A DNA stretch of 60,000 nucleotides from Bolinopsis microptera (Eukaryota > Ctenophora > Tentaculata > Lobata > Bolinopsidae): assembly GCF_026151205.1 (NCBI RefSeq), contig NC_087080.1, positions 15,511,337 through 15,571,336 of the forward strand. Direction: 5' to 3'. The notes under the pieces are model-generated. The model ran no database searches. It was not told the origin of the DNA and worked only from the letters and a program-made list of their open reading frames with translations. Shown here piece by piece: positions 1 through 11,875 of this stretch (position 1 is its first letter; each line of letters opens with the position of its first letter). The position numbers and the translations under genes were made by a program.

Positions 1-147
1 GCAGAACAGATTAACATTAAATAAGTTTGCATAATAGTGATTATTATGCAGGTGAAAAATGAGGATAGATAACAATAAACTGTAAAAATCATGTTTACAA
101 GTTTCCTCTGTACACTTTCTCTAATCTGAAGTAACATAACTACTCAC

Positions 148-2992
148 AGTGCACTTGTTGGGTTTTTCTCCGCTGTGAACCCTCATATGAATCAGCAGCT
201 TGTACCTCGCGTTAAAGGGCTTTGTTCTCCGGCAACAGTTAGCCCAGAAGCAAGTGAACTCGTCTCCCTTCTTCTGATCAACGTGAACCTGAATAGTTTT
301 ACTATTGATCAGTCATGTTCATCACAGCCGTTTTTTGAAGGTTCATACCCTCTAAACCTTTCAATATAAAATCATGTTGCCCACGTGATCACGCGCCCCT
401 GTCATGGCTCTGCCCACCATCAACCATGCAGTCTCACCAGCCACACTGAGGTTTGCACCTGTCGTAGCTCACTCGGTGGTGTACCACTTTTCTCGCATTC
501 TTCAGCAACTGATAATGAAGGCTCGCCCCTGACATCGTGAGAGCAACCCTTTTAACTGCAGCTCCACAATGTCCAATCTTCACAGCCCTATTTTTTCCAT
601 TATCAACACCCCACAACTTCAACACACCGCGTGAAGTAAATCAGAATCATGTTATCCACTCCCCGCGGCCCCCTTACGCCACCTACTCCAGACGGCTCAC
701 CAGTGTCAACCTACCTTTTCAATGTGGCGGACGAACTGCTCCTGTGAGTTGAAGGGCCGCTCACACCCGCTCCATCTGCACCGGAACTTGTCCCCCGAGC
801 TGTAGCGCTTGTTACACGGCTGGTCCTCTGCAATGTACGTGCTGCTGTCTGCCTCTGTTATCTGGAGGAGGGGGTTGGTGAGTGAGGGGAGTTTAATTTA
901 GAAGGAAATTAGAAGGATTGGAGGGGGTTGGTGAGGAGGGGAGTTTAATTTAGAAGGAAATTAGAAGGATTGGAGGGGGTTGGTGAGTGAGGGGAGTTTA
1001 ATTTAGAAGGAAATTAGAAGGATTTTTCTCATTTCTGTCAATCGATCAGCTGCATAAATTTTATTAATTATCGGTGATTTTTTAAAGTATGCTGTTCTCG
1101 CCTGTCCACAATAAAAATTGTACAATAAAAATTTGATGAGTAAAGCTTGTGAATGATCCTGGTAGGGGTAAGCAGTGGATTAGAGGGGCAAGACACAATG
1201 GTTAATCAAATGGTTATTCAAGATACCGGGTGTGGCCCGATAATCTGGGATCTTATTATCCGTGTAATTCATTTTATGATAGGATATCACTAATGGTAAA
1301 CATGCAGGACCGCATGATTTTCATTTCTTAAACCACTCTAATGAACTCCCATGAAATGTGAACTGTCACATGTTTCTGACAAAATAACAACAATCCAGGT
1401 AGCAGCAGGTGACAGTGGAAATATAAAGTTCAGATCTAGGACTGCCTAAAATTCTTTAAAAACTTTAAAAACCGTCAATCTCATCAACTTCTGTTTGAAA
1501 GGGTTAGGTACTCTTAGCTACCAAAAGTTAAAATGTAGCATATTTTAACTTTTGATTGCTTAACACAATGGCCTATCAATGATTATTGATCAGCACTCTG
1601 AGACTAACCAAGCTGTTAACCAACAACCCAATTAGTTACCCCGATAATTAATAACCCACTCAAGTTCACCCCTAATCAAGCTAGTTTTACAACCTCGAGT
1701 ACTGACCAAGAGAGGTGAGTACCTCAAGTACCTCGCACGGCTGATTGACAGATGGGACAAGCCCTGCTTGCTAAGTGCAGTGTTTGACCTAACACCAAGC
1801 ACAAGACCCCGCTCCCCTGGTTAACGGCTCTTTAACCGAGGCTGTAACCACTGGTTACCGGGGCTGTTACCACTGGTTACTAACCAGCACAGCCATTGGC
1901 TGGCTCTTTAACCGTGCAATGGGGTGGTGTGCTGATTGATGTTAGCTAACTAAGTTTTGTCATGATTTGATTATTATAAGGGTGTTGAACTGTAGACTAT
2001 TTCTCAGATGTTAACCAAGTAAGAGAGAATTCACCGATATTATTTTGATAAATTGTAGTGGTTAAACATTGTACAACTGTAGTGGTCACTAAAAACTCAA
2101 CCTATCACCAGATGGCTAATGTGGTTGCCAGTACGGCAGCTATAGCTCATGATAGGCTATCATTGTAGCTAAAATAAACATCAAACCACAGTCTGATACT
2201 TGTCCATGAAATACCAAACCAACTGAACACAAGCTAATCGAATGGTGAGTTAATGAAAAATGTTACCCATATTAATTGATGAAAGTTAAGTGAGGTATGA
2301 TTATTGATAATTATACGTGGCTACTATTACTTTACCTGTATATTATAAGAAGAGAAAGGTCGTTTGCGGTAGTTGGTCTCAACTGGGGCCTCTGTTGCTC
2401 CTGCCCCGTAGAAAGCGTTTGGAACTGACACCACTCTTCTGCAATTCTCGTCCTGAAACGATTCATCATGAAGCATACATTTTGTATTCACAAACATACA
2501 TGATACATTTTGTATTCACAAACATACATAATACATTTTGTATTCACTGTGTATTGTGTACCGGGTAGCTCTATGTAGCACTTGTGATCATAGGAGAATC
2601 ACCGAATGTAATACGTACAAAGTGTGGGAAATCAAAGAGAATACATTTCAAATAAACTACAAGACGGTGAAAAAGATTGCCTATTTGGCATATTAAAATA
2701 ACCGATTAATTTTCCACTGACTTAATTTTCCACTGACTTATCGTTTAATTTTACGGCATAATATCGCTTTTCCAAAATGTAGCAACCAAAGTTTACAAAC
2801 ACGTACCCTGTCTTGAATATAAGGATACGTTTCATTCTGTTGCACTCCTAAACTCTGATCAGGAGACAGGAAAACAGTTGGACCCGGGTAACCACCAGGG
2901 ACCCCTAGTCTGGTGACAGGGTCCATGGGGAGGGGGTAGGAGTGTGGAGCGGCATCTCCCAGGAAGTGGAAGAGAGCTGGTTCTGGATGCTG
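148..2992 (-). CDS. GLIS: GLIS-family C2H2 zinc-finger transcription factor (partial, 3' end outside window)
   Basis: Four minus-strand exons join in phase 0: 2992-2807 (62 residues, Pro-rich), 2452-2336 (39 residues), 861-715 (49 residues) and 288-148 (47 residues). Each has an AG acceptor and GT donor (donors GTACGT, GTAAAG, GTAGGT, GTGAGT). The third exon holds a C-x4-C...H-x4-H finger, with CRWSGC and the first His in VRHIEK. The fourth holds a second finger with FTCFWANC and PFNARYKLLIHMRVHSGEKP, ending just inside the third finger (NKCT). These strings are nearly diagnostic of fingers 1-2 of GLIS1/GLIS3 proteins, nuclear DNA-binding factors of the GLI/ZIC/GLIS superfamily. The remaining three fingers and the C-terminus lie left of the window. 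The 5' end is uncertain: an ATG at 3019 opens into the first exon, but an acceptor at 2993 suggests more exons upstream. The family call is strong; the exact ortholog is unresolved. Confidence 0.88.
864..1022. repeat. 53-bp minisatellite, three copies, in a GLIS intron
   Basis: Three near-identical units of about 53 bp, each with a G-rich half (ggagggggttggtgag) and an A-rich half (tttaatttagaaggaaatta). They lie just upstream, in transcript sense, of the exon ending at 861. The rest of the 862-2335 intron shows nothing I recognise. Confidence 0.85.
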
Positions 2993-3698
2993 CTGAAGAG
3001 GGGTGTTAACTATTAACATGGGTTTGAAAGAAAAGTTCGTAAAGAGTTATTGCTTTTATGGTAGGGCTCTTGATTCCAGGCGGTATTCCAGAGATTACGA
3101 ATCAAGGCACACAACTCAACTACATTGTCCCAAAATATTTCACAAAATACTGAAAATATAGGACATTAAACTAAAAAGTTCAAATAATTTGCGGAAAAGT
3201 AATATACAAAAATCGGCCCGAATATGAAGATAAGGTTAAAATTAAAAGATAACAATAAAGTTAAATTACGTGGTTGATATGCTGCTGAGTCCACAGATCT
3301 GTAGTTGAGGAAACCGTGTTGTCCTTCTCAACTTTACACTCTATCATGTTGTTTAGCTGATGTAGAATTTGTAAACTACTCTATAAGGATGACAAAGTTT
3401 GATGTTTAATTGCACTATCAATGTCTGACTAAGTGTAAAGCAATTAAAATCTGAAATCAAAATTGTCAAACAATCAAACAATGAAGGACTCACAAAGAAG
3501 GGATATAGAAATACAGCTTAACGTTGGCTCAACAAGAAATAAAATGGGTATACAAATTCAATAAATAAAAAACAAGGGAATTCGATGAAAACAAAGTAAA
3601 AATCACCACACGTTCTGTGAATTGTATTTTGAAAATATGAAGCCAGCCGTAGGACGTAATTTTGAAATTAACAAAAAAAAACAGCCCAAGTTTAATTG

Positions 3699-3989
3699 CA
3701 ATTTATAAACAACAACAACAAGATACAAGGGCAGGTCTCTCCCGAACGTTGGGATGGCCTGAGGTGCTTATTTCCTTTTCAGTAACCCTAAGCCACTCTG
3801 TGCCGAGGCACTATACTATCTGTAGGGGGGTTAGTCCTACGAGCCAGAGAGTGTGTATCACCAGCCGAAGCTGTACCAAATCACAGCTTGGTAACTGGCC
3901 GACTTGCATCCGACCGGATTTGAACCCGGGTCTTCTGCGTGGGAGGCGATCGTGTTACCACTACACCACCCGGCCGACAATTTATAAAC
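3699..3989 (-). mobile_element. tRNA-derived SINE with 12-bp target-site duplication
   Basis: Read on the minus strand, the element starts with a tRNA-Gly-like head (GGTGTAGTGGTAACACG A-box region, GGGTTCAAATCC B box) at about 3976-3905. A body of about 190 bp follows and ends in a short (TTG)n tail at about 3711-3722. It is flanked by a perfect 12-bp direct repeat, caatttataaac, at 3699-3710 and 3978-3989. The anticodon stem is not well paired, so this is a Pol III SINE rather than a functional tRNA. The clean duplication suggests a fairly recent insertion. Confidence 0.85.
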
Positions 3990-5739
3990 ACCGCCACTTA
4001 ACTGTAACAACCAAACCTTTTGTAATCGGTTCTAATTTTACGATACACAACCGACATGCAGTTAGTTCTGCACAAGCAGTCAACCATTCCGAAATCATCT
4101 AGCCATGTTCACAGCTCAGCTACACTTCTACCCCCAGTGATGTGGCTGAGCAGCAGGGGGTCAATACAATACTGGACAAAATCGGCAACACATTACACGG
4201 AATAAGCTGACAATTGCTTATTGTGAGTTTTTATGAAATTGTTTCGAACAAAATATGTGATGATCGGTATCGTTTTTTTTCTCGTGTTCGGTGGCAAGGA
4301 TGAAGGTAACAATTATAAGGATATGCGAACAACATGACTACATTACAAACATCTGCATCGGACACCAACTCCGCACTGGCGACCCTCTCCAAGCAGAACT
4401 ATAATCTACGAAACATGCACTAGTTATCTAATAGGGGATCTACCAATCAGACCACCCATGCAGCCCACGTGACATGTCGTACATGGCACATGATAATTTG
4501 GCAGATATAAACGTGCGTGTCACGTGATGTCATGGCAACGTAACGCGCGTGATCACGTGATATTAGACACACATGTCCGATCAAGGCAGACAGATACTGA
4601 GGTAAAAGTGCGATTTTTCTGATCTTAAAGGATTAGATAAGTGGTTGAAACATGCAGCAAATTACAGCTGTTGCAGATAGCACTCCTACCGGCAACACCC
4701 ATATTGATCCAGGGTCCAGATTCAAAAAGTCTGGTGATTGTCGAACAGAAATTTTGTATCCTGAAAAAAAAACAACAGAGAAATCAAGCTTTATTGAAGA
4801 ATTGGTAATCATTAATTTGTTTAATTTCACTTGCTCCTATTCAACGTTCATGATTAGACCGACTTACTGAAAGAGAATTTAGATAGTAGATGTTTACTGT
4901 TTAGGTGCTTGAAGGTGAAGTGTCTAAAGAAGGTGTGAGATTCCTCTCCACTTCGTAATTGAATGCATGTAACAGTATTCATTATACTTGCTGCTATTCA
5001 TTATGCACAGTTGAAAGGGGCAACCGATTCTTTTGGAATGTTGCGAAACATCAAATGTTTGACTGCTTAATGCAAACTGAATTATCTACCCGCTTATAAG
5101 CATACCAACTCCCGAATCCCCCATCCCCGCTCATCCATCGTTCTCACGGTGGCCACGGCTGCTTTTGGAATGACAGAGCAGCTCCTAAATTGTCACAAGA
5201 CTGCCAAATTTTATGCCGTGCCCCACTCAAGAGACCCTGGAAAAAGTCGCTGTTGTTTTAATTGCAAATCGTATTTTGCAGTTCGCAAAATACGAATAGC
5301 ACCATTTAGATGTAACATGCCAGTTGTGCTTCCAAATATTTGATTATTAAGGCTTTTTGCCGCTCTTGTAGACGAATATGGATATGGTATTATACAGCGA
5401 ACAGTCATTCTATGCGGCTAGGAGCTGTAGTAAGTAGCCGCTCATTGTTACAATTCTTAACTCTAATTGCAGGCGTACCTCGGTGGATGTATACAGTTGC
5501 TTCTTTGAATCTTATTTGAGTTTGAAGCCCCAGTACCTACTTTGATATTACTGGAATTGATTCTAAACGTTTTAATTGTGATGGGTGAAAGTTTGAGTGA
5601 TGATTATAATATCACCAATATAATTTCTTTTTATTTTAACTTGCGGAACTGAACAAACTGTATCTTTAACCATTTAAAATTTCTGATTTTGAAATTATAT
5701 TTTTCGACGGTTTAGAAAAGTACACGTATCTCTGATGAG
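3990..5739. other. Intergenic, with a CACGTG-rich patch
   Basis: No supported gene. Around 4441-4562 there is a CCAAT motif (taccaatcag) and three CACGTG palindromes (near 4466, 4519 and 4554). The patch lies between the minus-strand GLIS-like gene and the plus-strand peptide gene, so it could serve either promoter. That role is inference only. Confidence 0.3.
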
Positions 5740-6130
5740 ATGAACGCATGTTCAGTGAGCCTTCTGTTGTCAATCTTCCTAGCTCTTGTTTCAGGTATTA
5801 TAACAATAATTTGTTTAATACATAGCTTGGTTCACTATCTTACCAACATTTGGATATGTACTGAGAAAGTATTCCTCATGATCATAATGCCAAACAGTAT
5901 TTGGATATTCCTAACCCGCTTTACCTATTTCAGTTGCTAACGTTTCCTTCACTGACGAAAAAGAAAACGAATCAGCCTTATCAGTATCTGGAATGAGTGT
6001 AGAAACAGCAGTGGCTGCGTTAGAGGAAAATAACATTGTTGAAGTTGTCAGGGCACGGAATGGTAAACAGGAGAAAAAAGATCGTAGACCAAATTCAAAA
6101 TGGTTTAAAAACAGATTTAGAGATTACTAG
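5740..6130 (+). CDS. Small secreted basic propeptide (neuropeptide-like precursor candidate)
   Basis: Two exons, 5740-5794 and 5934-6130, joined in phase 1 across a 139-bp intron (donor tcag|gtatta; acceptor ctttacctatttcag preceded by a ctaac branch-like motif). The product is 83 residues. Residues 1-20 are a hydrophobic signal peptide (MNACSVSLLLSIFLALVS...). An acidic spacer follows (about residues 21-53), then a strongly basic C-terminus with candidate convertase sites KK and RR, a possible GK amidation site (RARNGK) and a 13-residue tail, PNSKWFKNRFRDY. A polyadenylation signal, AATAAA, lies at 6191-6196, about 60 bp after the stop. The layout fits a prepropeptide for a peptide hormone or neuropeptide; a secreted cationic antimicrobial peptide is an alternative. 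I recognise no named family. No other ORF explains this stretch, and the splice signals are good. Confidence 0.62.
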
Positions 6131-6190
6131 GATTTAAATTTTAATGATAATATACATTATGACTTGCTTTTTTATTACTGTGCATTGTGC

Positions 6191-6196
6191 AATAAA
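6191..6196 (+). terminator. AATAAA polyadenylation signal of the small secreted peptide gene
   Basis: Canonical hexamer 61 bases downstream of the stop codon at 6128-6130. This supports the two-exon model. Confidence 0.5.
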
Positions 6197-6420
6197 ATCA
6201 AATTTTTGTTTTTTTCATAAAATCATTTTTCCACGTTCTAGATCAATGATTTTCATCATTTCTTTGTTCAATGGTAAGGTAACAACAGAAAGTGAATTAT
6301 TTAATCTCCTTCTCAGATTAACCATATTAAAAGTGGAAGGTGGTCCATTTCCAATAAGCACGGAAAGTTGCTCGACCAGGAAACTAATGAACATAAATGC
6401 TTAAACGTGATTACCAGGGT

Positions 6421-6496
6421 AATTAAAGGTAATTAAATCATAATTACCAGGATAATTAAATCATAATTACCAGGATAATTAAATCATAATTACCAG
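6421..6496. repeat. Short tandem repeat, about 23-bp unit
   Basis: Repeats of taattaccaggataattaaatca, three full copies and partial ones, immediately downstream of the small peptide gene. Confidence 0.8.
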
Positions 6497-6755
6497 CAAT
6501 ATCATAACACCTCTAATTACTGATCATCATGCTTAACTATTTAATCAGGACAAAAAACCAATGAAATCCTTTGTTTATATCTGAAGATTAAGATAATGAG
6601 GACTTATGATCATAATATATAAACCTGATTTAAGCAAATTAAAAAGACAGATGCACTTGGTTCACTGGTCTGCTAACTCCTTCCGACCCGCCTTTTCTTG
6701 TATAGCAGTTTGGTCCAACCTATAAGTATATGAATATCCTTGAAAATATCAAAGA

Positions 6756-6793
6756 CAATCCGGTTAAAAGTTTATAAACTTTTAACCGGATTG
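6756..6793. repeat. Perfect 38-bp palindrome
   Basis: The sequence from caatccggttaaaagttta to its reverse complement is perfectly self-complementary with no spacer. It is followed by a short (tag)n run near 6807-6822. No gene is associated. Confidence 0.95.
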
Positions 6794-6796
6794 TAT

Positions 6797-9253
6797 AAAT
6801 ACACAGTAGTAGTAGTAGTAGTAAATCTTTCAAAGTACGAAATATCTCTTTAAAAGAGCATCCTAGGCACCTTATAGATATCAAAACGCATAAAAAAGAA
6901 AACAAAAACATCAACCATCTTCTAACTTCTTCCACTCCTCCCTATCTAAAGCTAAAAATCTAAGGTCTTCGAAATCAGTCAAATTCTTAAGTCTAATATC
7001 AAGATTTCTACTAGTCAAGTCTTTTCTAATAACATCTAATAAGTTTAAACATGGTCTACATACACAGTTAGTTATGTAAATCTTCAGTTTTTTTAATTAA
7101 CAGCTCCTGCTCCTGTGAACATAAACAGAGCACTACTATTACCAGGGGCCACTGTACGGCTAGCAACAATGGTATTGCTATTGATCTACCAACCTACCAA
7201 CCTACTGTCAGATCGTGTATGATTCAGTTTGGCAGTAGTTATTATTCCAAGCGATTGGCGTTAATATTGGTAACTGGTCAGGTCATTTTTAATGAAAATC
7301 TTAATTTTTTAGCTCTTCATTCTAAAATTCAGATCAGAAATAGAAAGGCATATTTATTTGTAGTCGTTAATGATTTCCTTCCACCTTCCTTCCATCAATT
7401 ATGCTTTTGATCGATTTGTTTTTTGTGGTTTGTTGCATTTCATCAAGATTCTCTATCGTAGTTATTCCTTTGTCATAACCGTAAATCCATAATTAATGAT
7501 AATGGTTGATACCGTTGCATGACGTGAGGATGACGTGCGGATGACGTACGGGATTGATATGGCTCCCATGGATATTCTCGATCACATAGGTTTGTTTTAT
7601 TCCAAAGTTTTTTGTAGCGACAGCCAGAAACACCTCACCGTATAAAATATATTAGTTAATAGGGCTGTAATTAGCAAGTCTATCAATGCAATCCGAAGAA
7701 GATGGTCGACGATCGAGCCTCGATGGATAACAGTTTATCGCCGCCTTGATACCCTTGCAATTGCCCAATGATCTATTTTTTGTCATAGTACGATAAATAT
7801 CGCCAGTTACCGTAATTGCCATAATGTAACAGACCAATCGTGACTGTTTGTCAGTGATAAATCGTTTACCAGTAACCAAACGTCCATCATGAACATTGGG
7901 GCCGTGTGTTAATCGATATCTACCCAGTCAATGGAGGCGACAATGCCAACTCCTTGTGGTTCCTAGCTTGTACGGTTTCGAATGTACCCCCTCCGGCAAC
8001 GTCTGATAATTCCTATCTGGAAGCCTGTCCTGGTGAAAAGACACTGCCACCACGAATCTTCGCAGTAGCATCTATCATTTGTGGTACCACTTCATGCAGT
8101 TGCATCTCCTTTCACCCTAAATGAGCAACTGATCGTCCTTGATATCGGTAGGCACTGGACAGTGCTAAGTCGTTTTATAAACCCTAAATCCTGTCTGCAG
8201 TAGTGCAGTCTGGTTCTACCTGACGGCAAGTCCCCGCCATTCTGGCGTCGAGTAGGTCTCCGCATGTCCCGAGCAGGTTGCAGCCACACTGGCGTCGAGT
8301 ACCCTAGCGAATAGGATCACTCCTAATCTGGTATCACTCCACGTACAGATTTGCTTCAGGTGCTGCCATACTCAAACAGGAGATTTATTACTGGGAGCAG
8401 AGTACGGCTACAAATTACCTGCAGCTGAGGCAGTCCGTACTGAAAACATACCTTGTTGTTCCTGTCCGAGACAAGTGTTCCATTATCAAGGTTCTGTGCC
8501 ATTCGCAGTACTTAGGAGCGCCCAGGGACCACCATCCATGAGTGATTAACAAGTCGTTCGTACTACTCACGCCAATTGGTCCGAACTAGATGGAACATTG
8601 AACTGCAAATTGAGCGTCAGGATCAGGGTTAGGATCCCAATATACGCTGTACCCTGGATATCTGGAGTTTATCTAGTTTTGTCCCGACTTTAACAGTTAT
8701 GATTGACACCTTTACCAGCACCAGCACCGGGAGGGTGGGTGCGATGCATGGAGTGCGGTGTGGATCAGCTATATAACTTTAACTGGTATTGTCGCTGGAA
8801 ATTAGCCATGAAATGGTTTGTGCACCCTACCCTATCTCTTCAAAGTGATCATCATTAGTTGCTCTAATTCTAGATCTTCAATAGATTGTCACGGCTGAAA
8901 GAAAGGGCTGTTTGCAAGCTTTGACGCGCTTATTATTGTTGTTATCTTGATTAGTATAGGTGATAATCAGTGAAATGGCGCCCAAATCAGAAAAATCGTG
9001 TTTTTAGTGTGACAATCACTGTCTGTTACTGAGAAATTCAAATATCATTACACTTTTTAAAAGTTTCTTGCTATCCATGCCCAATTTTCAAATACAACTA
9101 ATAAATTTTTGACACTTGAAAGATCTAAATTGCATGGTGCAGCTTAAGCTCTACAAATATTTATTTTGAACCTTAATTTGCTAAGGTCACGTGACTAGGT
9201 ATTGATTTATATTCCAATTATGATCAGTGTATGCTGGGTGCAAGTTCACATCA
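6797..9253. other. Intergenic, no supported gene
   Basis: Short ORFs only, without splice context or recognisable domains. A CACGTG motif at about 9187 sits 67 bp upstream of the candidate leader exon at 9254. Confidence 0.4.
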
Positions 9254-9372
9254 ATGGAAGTGGAACAGATGACAGAAGAAACAATGGTACAGCAGAAAGT
9301 GGAGCGAGTTAGTGAGACGAGTAGCCCGGAGCGGAATGAAACTTCCAGTGATGATAACGGAGAGGAGCAGAG
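9254..9372 (+). CDS. Possible first coding exon of the DEG/ENaC gene
   Basis: An ATG opens a 39-codon acidic, Ser/Thr/Glu-rich stretch (MEVEQMTEETMVQQ...) that ends at a strong donor, ag|gtaagtg. The exon ends in phase 2. It can join in frame to a weak acceptor at 11838/11839 (gtaaatag|c), which would add 52 residues ahead of the Met at 11876. The composition fits a cytosolic N-terminus of a DEG/ENaC subunit. The link is inference; it could also be the start of an unrelated short gene. Confidence 0.45.
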
Positions 9373-11838
9373 GTAAGTGCGTGGAGTGGAGAGGAGAGGT
9401 GAGGGGAGGGGAGGGGAGGTGAGGGTAAACTTAAAGTGAATAGAGTATCGATCGGTATTTTGGTAAAAACTAAAAGCATTTGCGAAACTATAATTTGATG
9501 ATATATTATATAATATAGGGTATATATAGGACTTGAAGTTGAATGACGGTTAAAATAAGAACTCAGCAGCAACTAAAGGATTTATTGAAGAAAACTGTGA
9601 AATACGAGCCAATATGCTGGTTTTTACTCTATTTAGGTTTATCATTTGAAAATTGCCCTGGCGTAAACTTCATTTTTTAAATCATTCGATCAAAAAACTC
9701 ATTGTCCCTTGTTTAGTGAAAAGTGATGCCTAGTTTTAGGCAAGGACAATAGGATATACAAAAGCAAACATATTATGTAATTCATAATCGGAATCTTAAT
9801 CTAATCATAATTATGTTAACGTCAAATGTTTCATCATTGTTCTGTACAACACTTGATATTATACCATGAATTGCCGCTTTTATACCGCTTCTATTCAAGC
9901 CTCAAAACTGGCTTACACATTATTTCAATATTTCACCCAAACTTCAGTATTCGAAGCATTTACTACAATCTTGGTTGATGCAGGCCCTATACAATTTTTG
10001 AATCTTTCATCAACTGTCGATTAATTAAAATTGTACACATCGACCGGACAGCTGTTTCCCTCACACTTAATGATATAATTACTTAATGATATAATTGCTT
10101 AATGATATAATTACTTCATGATTTAATGACCCTGGTACTGGTGCTTGAGGTGACATTTCTCAACTTTGATTGCGGAATTTTACTCAGTTCCATTGCCATT
10201 TTGAACAACTAGTGCCTTAAAATTGTTAATTGTATCCTATTATAATACTGCAACTACAGATCCATCTGTGACAAATGCTGATCTCAGCAGATGTTACACT
10301 TGAACTTGTTAGAGGGATGTAGTAATCGGGCAACATAATGCACGGTTTTCGCTGGTCAATGTCAGTACTTCCTTGTTCAAAAGTGGTTTCACAGCCATTT
10401 TCATTATATCAACGTCTTGATTCTGATTAAAATCGGGCGCTTATATTAATATTAAAGCATAAAATGACGAACTTCCGAGCAAAATCAGACATGGTTTAAC
10501 ACAGTTTTTAATGAAACATCACAGTTTTGCGAGTGCGTCAATTAACACTTACCACCACTTGCGGTACTGTATTGCCCTTTTGGCTTTGTAACCGCATTGC
10601 ATTAACTTACGTTTTAATTCACCTTTTCTTTGCGAAACTATGACTTTTTAACATTTAAAGCAGCAAATTTATCAAGTTTTTACGTCCAAATATCGAAAGG
10701 TGAGCTAGAAACGGCCGTGCCGTTAACAAACAATGACACAACACAAATATCCAGGATCGGTCAGATATAGCCATAAGTATCCCCGTGTCATGACATAAGC
10801 AGGTTTTGATAAAAATGAATGGAATCGTCCGATCGTTAGTGGGCCGTGGATGCAAATTGTATAATAGTTGCACCCTATTATTCGAGTTAATTGATTTGCC
10901 GAACAGATTTTGAAAGGAAGGTTTGGGTTGCACCGCCATTTGGTCGTGCCAGCTCCGCAATGAATGATGTGTTAACTAATAAACCAGGCTCTGCCCCAAC
11001 ACATTGTATCGATTGTGGGGTCAATTGTTGTTGAAACAGTTGCAAGAATAACGGCTATTGGATATTATACATGCAACAATCTGTCATTGTAAATTACAAT
11101 TCAGGAAAGAAATATTGTAAGGAGGACGTATTATGTGATCACTGATCAGGCATCATTTATCAATTAGTGCAACTGGATCATTGGCCGACGGCTCTAATCA
11201 GTCAAACCCATGCACTAGCTCTATAAAATATTTGATCAAACTTTTAAGTTTTAACTATTACCCATAAAGTGTTGAAGAATGCACCTTAATGAGTGTAATA
11301 TCAGAGGACTCACAGATTTATATCCCTTTTTAATTGTCTCTATTTCCTGAAGAATATTGGGTTGTAATATTATGAATTAAGAAGGGCCGTTTTACATGCT
11401 ATATCCGCTAATTTGTAATAAAAAGACTCAGAAATAGCCTATTGTAACTTAATATAGAAAGAATAATTTTTGATGATTGTTAAAAAAATGGTTGTCTCAA
11501 GTCATCCCAGCAGCTAAAATTGCTGGCTATAATTTAAATGAAACTGTTGAAACAATTAATATAAATTAGATGAAATGATCTGGAATTTTTAAATTAGTCA
11601 GAAATTCCTATTTAATCTGGTTTCCCTTGAGAAGTTTTTCACCTCACTGCACCGTTCCAAGATATTCCAGTCATTTTAAACCAATTTTGCTCACAGTTCT
11701 AGATTTGAAGCAATTACAGTAATTTACCAGATGCCAGCTGCAGTTAATTACAAATATATTACCGCTATCATTCTGAAAAATTCATTCAAAAGATCACGCA
11801 TTTTATGTCTTAATCATAGAACAGCCTGGTGTAAATAG
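9373..11838. other. Putative intron 1 of the channel gene
   Basis: No supported gene. It contains a G-rich run (9387-9424) and about four copies of a 17-bp AT-rich repeat (cttaatgatataattac) at 10067-10128. Confidence 0.35.
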
Positions 11839-11875
11839 CTTTGAAATTGTCGTCTTCATTCGTGTTGTTCCCACT

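Noticed and set aside
4652-4870. 72-codon plus-strand frame
   Set aside because: No signal peptide, domain or splice context; the composition is not distinctive.
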